A stretch of DNA of 64,000 nt. Source: Argopecten irradians. Lineage: Eukaryota; Mollusca; Bivalvia; Pectinida; Pectinidae. Positions within the stretch are counted from its first letter, which is position 1. Each line of letters begins with the position of its first letter. Shown here one piece after another: positions 26,901 to 38,295 of this stretch. The stretch is taken from NCBI RefSeq assembly GCF_041381155.1, contig NC_091135.1, positions 46,489,086 to 46,553,085 on the forward strand, read 5' to 3'. Made by a program: the position numbers and the translations under genes. Under the pieces are notes generated by a model. It had not been told where the DNA came from and did not search any database. It was given only the letters and a program-made list of their open reading frames with translations.

Positions 26901-29900
26901 TGCTCTAAACGAAGAGACCTTCACCTATACCATACACAACCTAGACCCTTACGGTCACATCCGGCTCACGTTTGATGATTGGCATATTGCAAGCGTTAGT
27001 CAGATACAGGTAGGACAAACAAAAGCTGTCATATATGCTTTAAATTTGACCATTAAAAGATCAATGACTTTGATCCGTGGTTTTAAACCCCCATTGCTTT
27101 AACAATATCCCATTTTATAACCTTATCAATTTTGCCTTATTCCGTCTTTGCATATCTGCATAGTTATTTGCTCCCGATTATGCAATACTCTTAAACACAG
27201 GACGAACATCAATACTTCCTACCTGAAAGAGAAGATAATTCTGTAAGATACTAATTTAGAATACTAAACCCTTTCCATACACAATATATTTTTCTAAATA
27301 CAAATCTGTTATCGCTTGTTTTCTTTAGCAATATCATTAAATCATTGATTATATGGTTAGAAATATCACGTTTCCCTTCGTTATAAGTGCACATATTGCC
27401 CTCCTACATGCTGTCTTTTTACAAGCGAATTCTCCATGGAACGATTACAGTTTAATTGTACTCCCCAGTCTGTTAATACATGTTCCACTTCTGTTTCCTC
27501 GTGTGAATCCGACCTGTCTCCGCAGTCTTATCTGTAATGTTGAAATTACGCCATAATTTGGCTGTGATGTTCTGTAGCTTTATATCAGTGAAAAGTTATC
27601 CCGTAATTTCGGTGAGAGGCTCTACTGCCTATATCGGCGTGGAATCACAAGTGTTTTGACATACCAGAGATATGTTCCCAAGCAAAAGATACGACTACCT
27701 CGCCTTTCTGGCTTTGATTCTGTTACGAGTACGAAGGATCGGGAGGTTCCAGTAATGTATGGAGTTTCGGGGTAATTTCTCTATAAACCATCAAATATAT
27801 CTTAATCAAAGGGAAATAAAACCCCAACCTATCACTGTCCATCTTCGTTTGAAATTGTCCGACTTTTTGTGAAAGGGGAGCCTATTAGACAATGAGCATG
27901 GCCATTACTGAGAGTTATTATATAGAGACGGCTGCACCGCAGATAGGACTGTTGTGCAAAGTTTTCCCCATTTAATTAATATTTCGTTTGAAACACCTGT
28001 CAGTGTTTCTGACTAAGTGCAGCATTTATCAGTGAAGAACAGACATTTAAAGTTTATCCTACATCAAACTGAAATGATATTTGAATTGAAATTCCTATAA
28101 AAACTCCACATTTCTCGTTTTATGGGTGCTGCAACCCCCGTTTGGTGGTCGGCCGAGTTTCCTCATACACAAATATGAGTCACACTCTGGAATGTCTTTG
28201 GGTGGTCAAGGGAATTGAATTTCGAACTTTCGTACGTAGCATAAACAATTCATTATAGAAGGGTTTTAGAATAGGCGGTGGAATTACAGCACTTAAACTA
28301 ATATATAACCATTATAGAAGGGTTTTAGGTAGAATAGGCGGTGGAATTACAGCATGGACTTTGTAAAACTATTCGAATTGTTTAGTATTAGTACAAAGAG
28401 GTTGGCAGTTGTTTAGTATTCGTATATAGAGGTTGGCAGTTGTTTAGTATTCGTATATATAGAGGTTGGCAGTTGTTTAGTATTCGTATATAGAGTTTGA
28501 CAGTTGTTTAGTATTCGTACATAGAGGTTGGCAGTTGTTTAGTATTCGTACATAGAGGTTGGCAGTTGTTTAGTATTCGTACATAGAGGTTGGCAGTTGT
28601 TTAGTATTCGTACATAGAGGTTGGCAGTTGTTTAGTATTCGTACATAGAGGTTGGCAGTTGTTTAGTATTCGTACATAGAGGTTGGCAGTTGTTTAGTAT
28701 TCGTACATAGAGGTTGGCAGTTGTTTAGTATTCGTACACAGATACATCGAGGTTGCCAGTTGCTTGCTGTTGAAATTGTCTAATCTTTTTTTGTTTCAAA
28801 TCAATTTAATGTCAATAAACATACCTTAAGCTTTATTCGTTGTGTAAATACATATTATTAAGATCCCCTTTTTTACATCGTTTAGATCTTGTCTTGTCTT
28901 TTCCGTGAATCTGGTTACATTTGAATATTAAGTGTGTCCAAAAATATATTTACTCCTATTATAATACTGACGAATATATTAGCAATTTCGTGTGCAAAAT
29001 CTGATATTTAACTGTAACAGAACTACCTTATTGTTGTAATATACACATTTTTAAATAATTTCACGCTGTCATTCTATTGACTTTTCTGTCCATTTCATTC
29101 AACTTCAGCATCACTTGCATTGCATATGCCTCCCTAGACTCTTAGCATGATACTCATTGCCCTTCCTAAACTCTTTGCATGGTACTTTTTCATTTGCCTC
29201 CCTAAAAAAATATCATAGTACTCTTTCTATTTACCTATCTGTGTCAGAATCATGTCACGACCGAATTCCATACTTAGCTTTTGTGTTTTAGATATACGAT
29301 GGCCTGCATACGTCATCACCATCCATGGTGTTCGGCAAGCAACAGCGCCCCCTTCTGGTGTCAGAGTCCAACACCGTTATAATCGTGTTTAACACTGGCA
29401 AATCTACACATCGGTGTTGTCAGCATATTGGCTTCAAAGCCACGTACCAGTTTGTCTCAGGTAAAATACCAGTCAAGATCTTGATACCAGACAGTCTTTG
29501 ACCGAGTCATCTACAGGAGGATCTACATTGCTTCTCACATTCATTAGTGTGTCCACGAGCTCTCTCATCCAAATTTCAAAATTATAAAAGCATACAAGGA
29601 AATAATGTAAATATAGAAGTAAAATGTGTTTCGTACGTTCCATAATTTGTATTTACGGAATGAGAAACTCTAGTTATGATCTTCAGGCAATAATATAAAG
29701 GGAAATGATTAAAAACTGTTCAATAAGTATTGAAGGATTAAAAACTTTTAGCAAGCCATATAAATACGCATAAATTATCCTTTGAGAGAATAAATTATCG
29801 GTTGAATCATACAATGATCGTTTGAATATAAATTTTACTGCTCTCGAGAGTGTCATTTTGTACAATTTCGCTTAGTTTTCGTTGGGTCGGGGTGACTCGT

Positions 29901-32900
29901 TATGTTTTTCACTAGTCAAGTTCTTTGCTCTTGATTATCAGGGCTGTTTGCTTTTTGATATTGTAACAGGTCTTGGTCTGATATTTTGTCATTTGTGACA
30001 ATGACTAATCCTTTGGATATGATTCCGGTTAACGTTTTGATATCTCCCGGTAAAAAGTGTATATTTCAAAAGATGTTGATTTAGGTGCACGTATTGGTCT
30101 TAGGTCAGCTTTTCAAACTCTTTAGCTACTGGCAATCAGCGTGTCCAAAATATCAGGAGATATCTGAAATGCAAACAGACGTAATAAGTGTTGTAAAATG
30201 ATAAACCTGTCATGTTGTTGTAGAACGTCAGAAACTCAGAATTTCTCTGATAGGCACTGTCCAATTGTACTTTTCACTTGTCTATCAAAAGTGCATAATT
30301 TATGTCAGTTTTGTCTCTGTTACCATGGTTTTGGTTGGTTTTCTATTGTGAAGTTTTCCTGAAGTACTGGTTGGCATTTGGTTTCAGCGTGTTTAAAACA
30401 CTGTAACATAAAATGTAGTCGAAATGTTCTCTCCGCCATAATCCATAGAGGAAGTGTTCGCCATTTTTTTTCCTGAGTACATGTACCCCTGTGCTAACTT
30501 AGTCATAAAATTCCTATACAGGTTATTGCCCGACCTTGTTTTCTACACTAGACAAAGGTGTATCAATACAACACTATGAAAGATGAGTTGATTAGTTTGT
30601 AGTGGTGCAGCATTGTTTCCAATTTTATGTAGCGCGCAACCAAAGAGTCAATAAAGAATGAATTGTTCTTATATTAAAATGTATCATGATAATTTGTTTT
30701 TATGCAACTTATACTTGATATTGTTGTTTACAGAAAAACGATGGGACAAAATGCCAAGTACCAGTAAGTAAAATACTAGTATTCTATAATATTTTTTATA
30801 ACTCGTATGTGTGTATCAGCTAGTCTTGTAGTTACGATAAATGCCTGTTAAGTGGATTTAGGTTGTAAATTACATTTGCTATAAGTATTTGATTCAGCAA
30901 CAATATAAATAGATACATAAATATGACACTTTTGACTTTATATATTTTCTAAATTCTAACAGTATTAAAATAACATAAATGGGTAAATACGTTTATCAAC
31001 GTTTTAATTCCTTCCAGATTGCAGTTCCTTTATTCCTGCCAAGACCGGGGGTAAATTAGAGATTGGCCACGCCTTCCCCTCCCTCCCGGGGGTGTACGAT
31101 TGTATTTGGATCATACGGAGACCGACCAGTAAGCACATGCAGGGGCTGTTACTGAGACTGACGGACTACTCTCTTGGAAATGGTAACTATGTTATCTTAC
31201 ACCCACTTACATATTCTTTTCTAAAATATGACCCGTGTTTCTGGGATCAACAGGAAAGCAAGCGTATTTCCATTTCCGGTCCAGCAATGTTGGCATATTC
31301 TCATAGTTAGCTAGGCTAATTCAGAGATACGTAATATGCCCTAGTCAGTATTAAGACGTATTAAGACGTTTGTGTTTATGTCAGAACATACATAATAATT
31401 GTATCCCGTATACAGTTACACTGAAAGGAGATAAAATTCATTTGTAATTGTGATGAGGATGAGTAAGATGCATTGTTGAAATGTTTATGTTTACAAATAC
31501 AGAGAATGATGTTATGGACAGTATCAATGTGAATTCCTGTGTCAGTCGGACATGACACGTTCCGACATTTTTGCCTGGGTGGTAGAACATGTTTCTGGTA
31601 TTGTTGTACAAATGCAATATGTACTTAGTTTGTTATGTGTCAGCTTGTCTGGTTGTAATCCTCTTCGTCTGTCGCACAGCTGCTGTTGTGGGAAGCTTAT
31701 TCAAAATAAACTTGACGACTTTACATTTCAGTTCAAATTGACCTTGGAATCCCTTACATTGTACTTGTCATTATTAACATTTACTAAGCACCTGTGGGAA
31801 GTGGACGATAAAGACGCCAATCCCAGTTTATAATGATAAAACATACAAGATTTATCCTAATGATACGGTCTTAAATAAGCTCATTATCAAATGTGCACAT
31901 ACCTTAATCTCTGTTCGATAACATGATGAATATAGTAGCTGATGTATGGATTATTCTCTGCATCTGTATGCAACGTATAAACTACACTAATATTGAGTTT
32001 TGTCAAATTTTCCCTCCTTAGATCTTTCGTGGGTTTAGTCGCTGTCTACAGAGACAGACTGTCTTCTATAATCCCATTTGAGGCAATGTTCTTCAGCTGA
32101 TGTTAGATCAACGTTTTTCACCACAAATACCAGGCACTTCCATAGATACATAGCAAAACGAAGTCTTATTATTATCAGTTAGACTTTACTTATCAACTCG
32201 CCGCCATTCCAATGCTTGTTTGAAACAAAGTCTTTAATTAGTTTGCTAATTAGCATGGATTTGGGTTGTTATTTAGTAAGATTTTCCTAATACCTTATTA
32301 TCATCTTTTTTGTAACCCAGGTTGGTTGGACGTTGGAAGCAACACTTTGGATATCCATGATGGGCTGACATCAGTCGATCATCGAATCTCGCGATTTGTG
32401 TCCACGAACCTGACAATGGGGTCATGGTTGTCAAATAAGGAAGGATTCTACATCCGGATCAGAGGAACGTTTTACCCGGAAGATGGTCTCACTTTCGTTT
32501 ACACAGCTGTGGATAATGTCACTGATGGTAATTAATTTATTTTTCATCAATATTTATAGTAGCATACTTACAATCGTTTTAGTAAATCAATTTAACTAGT
32601 GACAGTTGGTAATACGCAAGCACTTAACTATGTTTTTGTTTTAAAATAACCTTGAATGATTCACACCTATTTTTTGGGTTTTCTCTTGTGCTAATGTTGT
32701 AACAGTTCGTAATGAAACGAACCTGAATAAGTAATTCAGTTAACTTAGCGTCTGAATTGTCTCACTGGCAATCCCTATAGAGTAATGGTCGTTAAGTCTA
32801 TCAGATGTGGAAAGCGGACATACATTTGCAATTACCTACATTAATATAAGAATATTCTTTAACTTTACTTCTGTGATAAAGACTAATTTGAAAAGGAAGA

Positions 32901-35583
32901 TATAAAAATGTAAATAATTAAAGCTTACTATGAAATCCGCATAAAACCACAACAGCGAATAAAACTAGACTAGACTTAGCTAAATTAAAAAAAAAATACG
33001 GGCTTTGGTTTGCTCATAACTACGTCATATTTATTATGACGTCATTAGGTATATGATTTATTTTCAATATTTAACGAGATGATCTATCATTTGTCACAGA
33101 CAGTTGTCCTAACATTATGTCTTGACGGTTGTCGTCATATTATTTGCTACTGGCGGTTGTCATAATATTTGCTACAGAAGGTTGTCGTAATAATATTTGT
33201 TATAGGCGGTTGTCGTAATATTATTTGCTACAGAATGTTGTCATAATATTTGATACATACGTTTGTCGTAATATTATTTGTTATAGGCGGTTGTCCTTAT
33301 ATCATTCTATACAGACAATTGTCTTAATATTATTTGTTACAGACGTAATGTTGTTTGTTACATACCTAATGTTATGTGTTACAGACCTAATATTATTATT
33401 TGTTACAGACCTAATATTATTTGTTACAGACCTAATATTATTATTTGTTACAGACCTAATATTATTTGTTACAGACCTAATATTATTTGTTACAGACCTA
33501 ATATTATTATTTGTTACAGACCTAATATTATTTGTTACAGACCTAATATTATTTGTTACAGGCCTAATATTATTTGTTACAGACCTGATATTATTATTTG
33601 TTACAGACCTAATATTATTTGTTACAGACCTAATATTATTATTTGTTACAGACCTAATATTATTTGTTACAGACCTAATATTATTTGTTACAGACCTGAT
33701 ATTATTTGTTAATATTATTTGTTACAGACCTAATATCATTTGTTACAGACCTAATATTATTTGTTACAGACGGTTGTCCTAAGAAAGCTGACTACCTGTG
33801 TAGTAACCTGTGGTGTATAGATCGCCACCTCACCTGTGATGGCGTTGATCACTGTGGAGATAATTCGGACGAGAGTCCAGAGCCTATGTGTTCTATATCA
33901 AGTATGTACTAGATTTTATATAAGTTTTTTTCGGTCTTTCTTAGTAACCCCTGTGGTTTCGGCGTATATGTATTTCATTAACCCACGTTTACTGTATGTA
34001 AAATGCCAATTGCAAATTAAATGCTTATAAATTTATATTTATTATAATGATAGCTTGCTTGGATCCAGCAGTGTAATGTATCAACAAACATCTAAAATCT
34101 GGCTGATCAGTCACTCGGGAGTTTAATCTGAAATGTCTTTTGTTGCATTCCGCTAACTTATGTTTTTATTTCTTTATAAACAGAATTGTGGAAAATAGAG
34201 TTAGGCTGGTCCTTGCCACCACAACGTAAGTATACAATATATGCTCAATATGTACCATATACATGTACCATAATTCAATATACTTTCAATACCAGTATAC
34301 TTTAATTTTATATCAGACATATCGTTTAATACCATTTTTCCTGACATTTTAATTCGCGTTCAAGCTATCTAGCGAAATTACGCGAAAAATTTACTTAGTG
34401 AAAAAGCGTAATCAAACTTCAGCTTAAAGAACTTTAACAAGTAAGAGCTATGTGAATTTGACTATCTTTTAAAAAAAAACTCTTTATGTACTTAACACTA
34501 CTTATCTCTTTCTTCATTTGTTTCCCCCATTTCAGCATCCACAACATTAGACCCGTGTAGCGGTGGCTTTCATTGCCGGAATAACTACCTGTGTATCCCG
34601 ATATCTAATATTTGTGATGGGGTGTACGACTGTGATGATCGCTCGGATGAAATTTACTGTGGTAAGTTTTAAAACTAAACTGTAGTCACTCATTACATTA
34701 AGTAGAAGTATAGCGAGGTAGATTTAAATTAACAACGATTATCTTCACAATAGCAACTTACAGACTTTGTTTAATTCAGATCCTCATTATTTAAGTGAGA
34801 AAACAACTGGGAAAGAAGATGCAGGAAAGAATGTCCAAATTTAATTTTAATAGTTCATACAATTGAGATAAAATGAACAATACTTACGTCCCACCCAAGA
34901 GGATAGCTGCAGATGTAGGGGATCAAGTTTTAAAAACATACATGTGCACTATTTAGTGTACAATATTTATAAATATTTAAAGTTTTGCTTGGATAACGTT
35001 ATCGTGTGTACTGCATTGGTATGCCACTGCTAAAGTACGACAATGCTTGATGCAAAAGTTGAAGTTATCTCCATTTTATTATATTTTTTCTATAATGATC
35101 TTATCAATAGATAAATGATATAATTGAATAAACAAATAAAACTGCATGATATTCCACATGTTAAGCACGTGCCCGATCCCCCAGTGACGTCTTGTCACAT
35201 TTATATACGGTTTTATAAGATTTACCATTTATCTGATAAATGTATCTGATATCCCGTAAAATTGTGGGTCACGTGATGGCTATGAAACAGAACAGACCTA
35301 GCCCAGCGTGAAGTAAAAGTACATTTAGACAAAAATCAACCCACTTTATCATAGGTGAATGATACATTTTATTTACGTTAACATAGAAAAACATAAGTAT
35401 TTGTTAGTCATTATTTTCATATCAGTCATTCTAAACATTAATCTTTAAAGTGTATTTTTTTCATATATTTCAGCATACTATAAGGAAGCACAGGCACAGA
35501 ACGGAGTACAAGTTCAAATGTATACAAATAGTTTAGTTATGTTAATACTAATGTTACAAATTATTTACACGAAACTATTATGA
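22708..35583 (+). CDS. Three-CUB, two-LDLa extracellular protein with hydrophobic C-terminus
   Basis: Eleven exons join in one frame: 22708-22951, 23716-23900, 26807-27009, 29292-29460, 30734-30763, 31018-31182, 32321-32527, 33770-33901, 34184-34225, 34536-34661 and 35474-35583. Every junction has AG/GT ends and keeps phase. They encode 537 residues up to TGA at 35581-35583, without the true start. Domain order is CUB, CUB, short linker, CUB, LDLa, linker, LDLa, hydrophobic tail. All domain boundaries fall at phase-1 introns, the usual mark of exon-shuffled extracellular modules. CUB and LDLa modules bind proteins, glycans or lipoproteins through Ca2+; the ligand here is unknown. The last 16 or so residues ([16 protein letters not shown]) suggest a GPI-anchor signal or a tail with no cytoplasmic domain. 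The signal peptide and start exon were not found; they may lie at or before 8.6 kb, or outside the window. I do not recognise a named orthologue. Confidence 0.88.
26183..26208. repeat. CT/TA microsatellite in an intron
   Basis: A run of CT dinucleotides passes straight into a run of TA dinucleotides, in the intron before the second CUB domain. Confidence 0.85.
26807..29460 (+). CDS. Second CUB domain (two exons)
   Basis: Exon 26807-27009 (acceptor TTACAG) reads [13 protein letters not shown], then [20 protein letters not shown], and ends CAG|GTAGGA in phase 0. Exon 29292-29460 (acceptor TTTTAG) reads [11 protein letters not shown] across the join, then [21 protein letters not shown], and ends [19 protein letters not shown] and YDG are textbook CUB landmarks. 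The first cysteine pair is missing; a vicinal pair (CC) occurs near the C-terminal strand. The intervening 2.3-kb intron carries a 31-bp minisatellite. Confidence 0.87.
28248..28356. repeat. Two-copy direct repeat of about 45 bp
   Basis: CATTATAGAAGGGTTTTAG followed by AATAGGCGGTGGAATTACAG occurs twice, about 60 bp apart, just before the 31-bp minisatellite. The second copy carries a small GTAG insertion. Confidence 0.75.
28380..28745. repeat. 31-bp minisatellite in a CUB-gene intron, about 12 units
   Basis: The unit is AGAGGTTGGCAGTTGTTTAG followed by TATTCGTACAT. The first units carry GTATAT or GTATATAT and one has TTTGACAG; the later seven or eight are nearly identical with GTACAT, so the 3' side looks recently homogenised. 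The array ends about 550 bp before the exon at 29292. Confidence 0.92.
30734..32527 (+). CDS. Linker exon and third CUB domain (three exons)
   Basis: The 30-base micro-exon 30734-30763 (TTTACAG|AAAAACG...CCA|GTAAGT) supplies [10 protein letters not shown]. Exon 31018-31182 (acceptor CTTCCAG) starts [20 protein letters not shown] and reads DCIWIIRRP and [13 protein letters not shown], ending ATG|GTAACT. Exon 32321-32527 (acceptor ACCCAG) reads [14 protein letters not shown], then [20 protein letters not shown], ending GATG|GTAATT. The C-x-W-x-I strand and DIHDG fit a CUB. Flanking introns are phase 1, so the whole domain could be skipped without a frameshift. The micro-exon is small and less certain than its neighbours. 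Confidence 0.83.
33085..33769 (+). repeat. Tandem array of 3' splice-site units before the first LDLa exon
   Basis: From about 33342 to 33769 the 21-base unit TTATTTGTTACAGACCTAATA, or a 24-base form with an extra TTA, repeats. Each copy carries TTGTTACAG|AC, identical to the acceptor used by the LDLa exon (33769/33770). Acceptor G positions: 33342, 33384, 33408, 33429, 33453, 33474, 33495, 33519, 33540, 33561, 33582, 33606, 33627, 33651, 33672, 33693, 33727, 33748, 33769. Spacings are 21 or 24 except one of 42 (a unit with ACAT for ACAG) and one of 34 (33693-33727). From about 33085 to 33340 there are older, diverged units of 25-30 bases carrying GGTTGTC, which resembles the first bases of the exon. 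Confidence 0.93.
33770..33901 (+). CDS. First LDL-receptor class A module
   Basis: The exon encodes [20 protein letters not shown], then [20 protein letters not shown]. It has the six cysteines in LDLa spacing and the calcium-binding end CDGxxxCxDxSDE. The acceptor is the last of the tandem TTGTTACAG units; the donor is TCAA|GTATGT. Phase is 1 on both sides, so the module is a symmetric cassette. Use of either of the two nearest upstream acceptors (33748, 33727) would add 7 or 14 hydrophobic residues (LILFVTD units) in frame, with no stop. Confidence 0.92.
34184..34225 (+). CDS. 42-base linker exon between the LDLa modules
   Basis: AAACAG|AATTGTGG...CAAC|GTAAGT. It adds [14 protein letters not shown] in frame, phase 1 on both sides. 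It is supported by good splice signals and frame conservation only, since the peptide has no recognisable domain. Confidence 0.7.
34536..34661 (+). CDS. Second LDL-receptor class A module
   Basis: Acceptor TTTCAG, donor TGTG|GTAAGT, phase 1 on both sides. Reads [20 protein letters not shown], then [16 protein letters not shown]. All six cysteines and the CDGxxDCxDxSDE calcium site are present, so it should fold as a standard Ca2+-dependent LDLa repeat. Confidence 0.93.
35474..35583 (+). CDS. Terminal exon with hydrophobic tail
   Basis: Acceptor ATTTCAG. It encodes [20 protein letters not shown], then [16 protein letters not shown] and TGA. A short polar spacer, a hydrophobic run and no charged cytoplasmic tail fit a GPI-attachment signal, though a short membrane anchor is possible. 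A GTACAAG inside the exon (GGAGTACAAG) could act as a weak donor to a further exon, but the unspliced reading is simpler. Confidence 0.7.
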
Positions 35584-35805
35584 TACAAAGCTTACTTGTA
35601 ATAATTTTATTGTGCCCTATTTCTATTGTGATTATGTTTCATGTTTATTTAATGCAATGTCGTTATTTTTCTGATCTTGGATAGTTTATGGAGCTAAAGT
35701 TTAGTACGTACAATTCAAGCTTCTCAAAACTCCACATTTATAGAACAAAAAGCCCTATTTTTACAACCTTAACAGCAGTATTATTTTGATTCTATTTTAT
35801 TTGAT

Positions 35806-35811
35806 AATAAA
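35806..35811 (+). terminator. Candidate polyadenylation signal of the CUB/LDLa gene
   Basis: AATAAA lies 223 bp after the stop in AT-rich DNA. It is the first canonical hexamer I see downstream. Confidence 0.5.
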
Positions 35812-37850
35812 CTATTTTTTTAATATTTTTATCAACTTGGCTGTACTCCAAGGAAGTGATTTATTCATAGGTTTTCAAAATATTACTAGATTTAACAGGA
35901 CTAGAGCCTTTGAAAACATACATGTAGATGTCAGTTATAGAATTACTTTTGCTGCTGCAATCTAGTGTTTAAATTAAGCTATTGTGTATTTCGTGACGTG
36001 TAAAGACTTTTTTTTATTTTTTATTTCGCAAAACTTAAATTGATTTTTATACTTATCAGGAATTTTCCTAGCTTAAAATAGCTATCAGACATGACTTATT
36101 TTCATCGAGATGGTTATTGAAACACGAACAAGATGTGAGCAATGTAATTTTGGCGATAATTATTTATACTTATTCTGTCGAAATATTTTAAAGATCAATC
36201 CTGATACTATTTAGAATGGTGATTGTAAAGGTTCCACGTCTACGTCGCCTGCTTGGTTTTGTATTTATCAGCAAATTCCAGCTTAGATATTTTCATTCAA
36301 GCTTTTGAAGATATTGTTCATTTAACTCCTTTGTTTTTTCATACAATATCTCCTGTATAAGATTAAGAATGTCATTTTAAAGTGTTTGTCTTTCTAAGAT
36401 TTTTGTAAGAAATTATCTATGCAAGAGATTTCATGAATACCTATTACTATTTTTGTTTGTGATTAAAAGCACTGAATTTGCTAGTAATGGAAAACTTTGT
36501 CTGTTCATACATTGCATATATGTGTCTTATGAATCGTAATATCCTAGAAAAGAAGACAATTACTGCATGCTCTAGGAAAGGATCTTGTAATGTTTTCTTA
36601 TTTATGGCACGAACCCAGTCCCAGTGGTCTTAAGTCTCCTCACTCTTTCCTTTGTAGACAAGTGTCCTTTATAGACAGGTTGTCATTCTAGACGGTTGCT
36701 AGTACACTACGTATCTATTCTTACAGTAGATGTGGTTACAATAGGAAAATCATTAAAATAGATTCAGTATTTCTGTTATACATAATTGAGAAAATATCGA
36801 GAAAACACTGTTAGTATCTTACAATACATGGTTAATTTTAGTCCGAGTCATATCGGCTTTCCGTGTCGAGCACCAACATAAAACTTTTATTGTAAGATAC
36901 TAACCGTGTATTCTGTTCATCCTGCAACCATTATGACATTCAAAACGAAAGTAAATTGCCACTAATTTGCTTAGTTTCGCTCGAAGCGAGACGCTTCTTT
37001 GATGCCGAGGAAAAGACGACACCGCCATACGAGATTTTCCATATCGTAAAAATGGTGTCATTCCGGTGAATGTAACGTTACTTTTTAGCGGGACTGAATG
37101 ATGTGTCATGAACCGGAAGGTTTAAGTTTTCGGTCAAGTCAGAAAAAAGTTCCGTCACGTTATGTGATTGTATTGACGGATAAAGCATTTCGCATTGACG
37201 GATAAATCACAAGTTTATACGACAGAAGTTATCCGTCAGTACGTGGGGCAGTTACAGGTTAAAAAAAAGGTTTGGCGAACTCAGTCTCACACATATAACA
37301 GTACAAACAGTACAGTCATACAGCTATTAAAGGGAGATAACACTGTTGTTACGGCCTTTCATTAGCACCTTTAATAGGGAGCCATGTGATATAGAGTTTA
37401 TAGGGGTTGAGAGTTTTATCATTGTGTTAATTTGTATATAACTAGTGGTGCCTTGTCTTTTATCGTTGTCTATATAGAAATTGTTTTAAATTATTGGTGT
37501 TGTTTTAAAAAAAAAGTATATTACAACATTTGGTCTTTATTTTTCTATTAAATTTGTTTTCATTCCAATACGACTTTGCAGGAGTGCATCATGCCTCTCA
37601 CTGAGAATAAAAATTAAAAAAATAAATAAATAAACAGACGTGTCTGCGTTTTATATTACACTGCTGCACTTGATAAATGCACAAACATTATATATGATAA
37701 CATCTTAACTATCAAAACATAATTTTGCAATCTATATGCATTATAACACATCCCTAGTTTGAAATCTAGTTTATTTTAGGACACTAAAATCACCGGCATT
37801 TAAAATGTTTTCTACAGTATAACATAACATGTTCATTGCATAGAAACTGT
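35812..37850. other. Intergenic region without a supportable gene
   Basis: AT-rich. At 36650-36700 there is a short series (TAGACAAGTGTCC, TAGACAGGTTGTC, TAGACGGTTGC) resembling the diverged units before the LDLa exon. At 36950-37250 a GC-richer patch holds several ATTGACGGATAA-like repeats and a 69-codon minus frame with no domain; nothing more can be supported. Confidence 0.5.
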
Positions 37851-37851
37851 A

Positions 37852-38295
37852 ATGGGATGTGTTCAAGGTTACTTACTTAATGGGATGTGTTCAAGGTTAC
37901 TTACTTAATGGGATGTGTTCAAGGTTACTTATTTAATGGGATGTGTTCAAGGTTACTTATTTAATGGGATGTGTTCAAGGTTACTTATTTAATGGGATGT
38001 GTTCAAGGTTACTTATTTAATGGGATGTGTTCAAGGTTACTTCTTTAATGGGATGTGTTCAAGGTTACTTATTTAATGGGATGTGTTCAAGGTTACTTAC
38101 TTAATGGGATGTGTTCAAGGTTACTTACTTAATGGGATGTGTTCAAGGTTACTTACTTAATGGGATGTGTTCAAGGTTACTTACTTAATGGGATGTGTTC
38201 AAGGTTACTTACTTAATGGGATGTGTTCAAGGTTACTTATTTAATGGGATGTGTTCAAGGTTACTTACTTAATGGGATGTGTTCAATGTTACTTA
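37852..38295. repeat. 28-bp minisatellite, about 16 units
   Basis: The unit is AATGGGATGTGTTCAAGGTT followed by ACTTACTT. Units are almost identical except one position near the end, which is A, T or C. Reading left to right the variant base runs A A T T T T C T A A A A A T A, then the array decays (TTCAATGTTACTTATGG). No exon is nearby. Confidence 0.95.

Noticed and set aside
33225..33782. 185-codon frame of LILFVTD repeats
   Set aside because: It is a by-product of the tandem splice-site array, whose 21/24-base units keep a frame open; not a separate gene.
37852..38295. 28-bp repeat considered as a CRISPR-like array
   Set aside because: Units are directly adjacent with no variable spacers.
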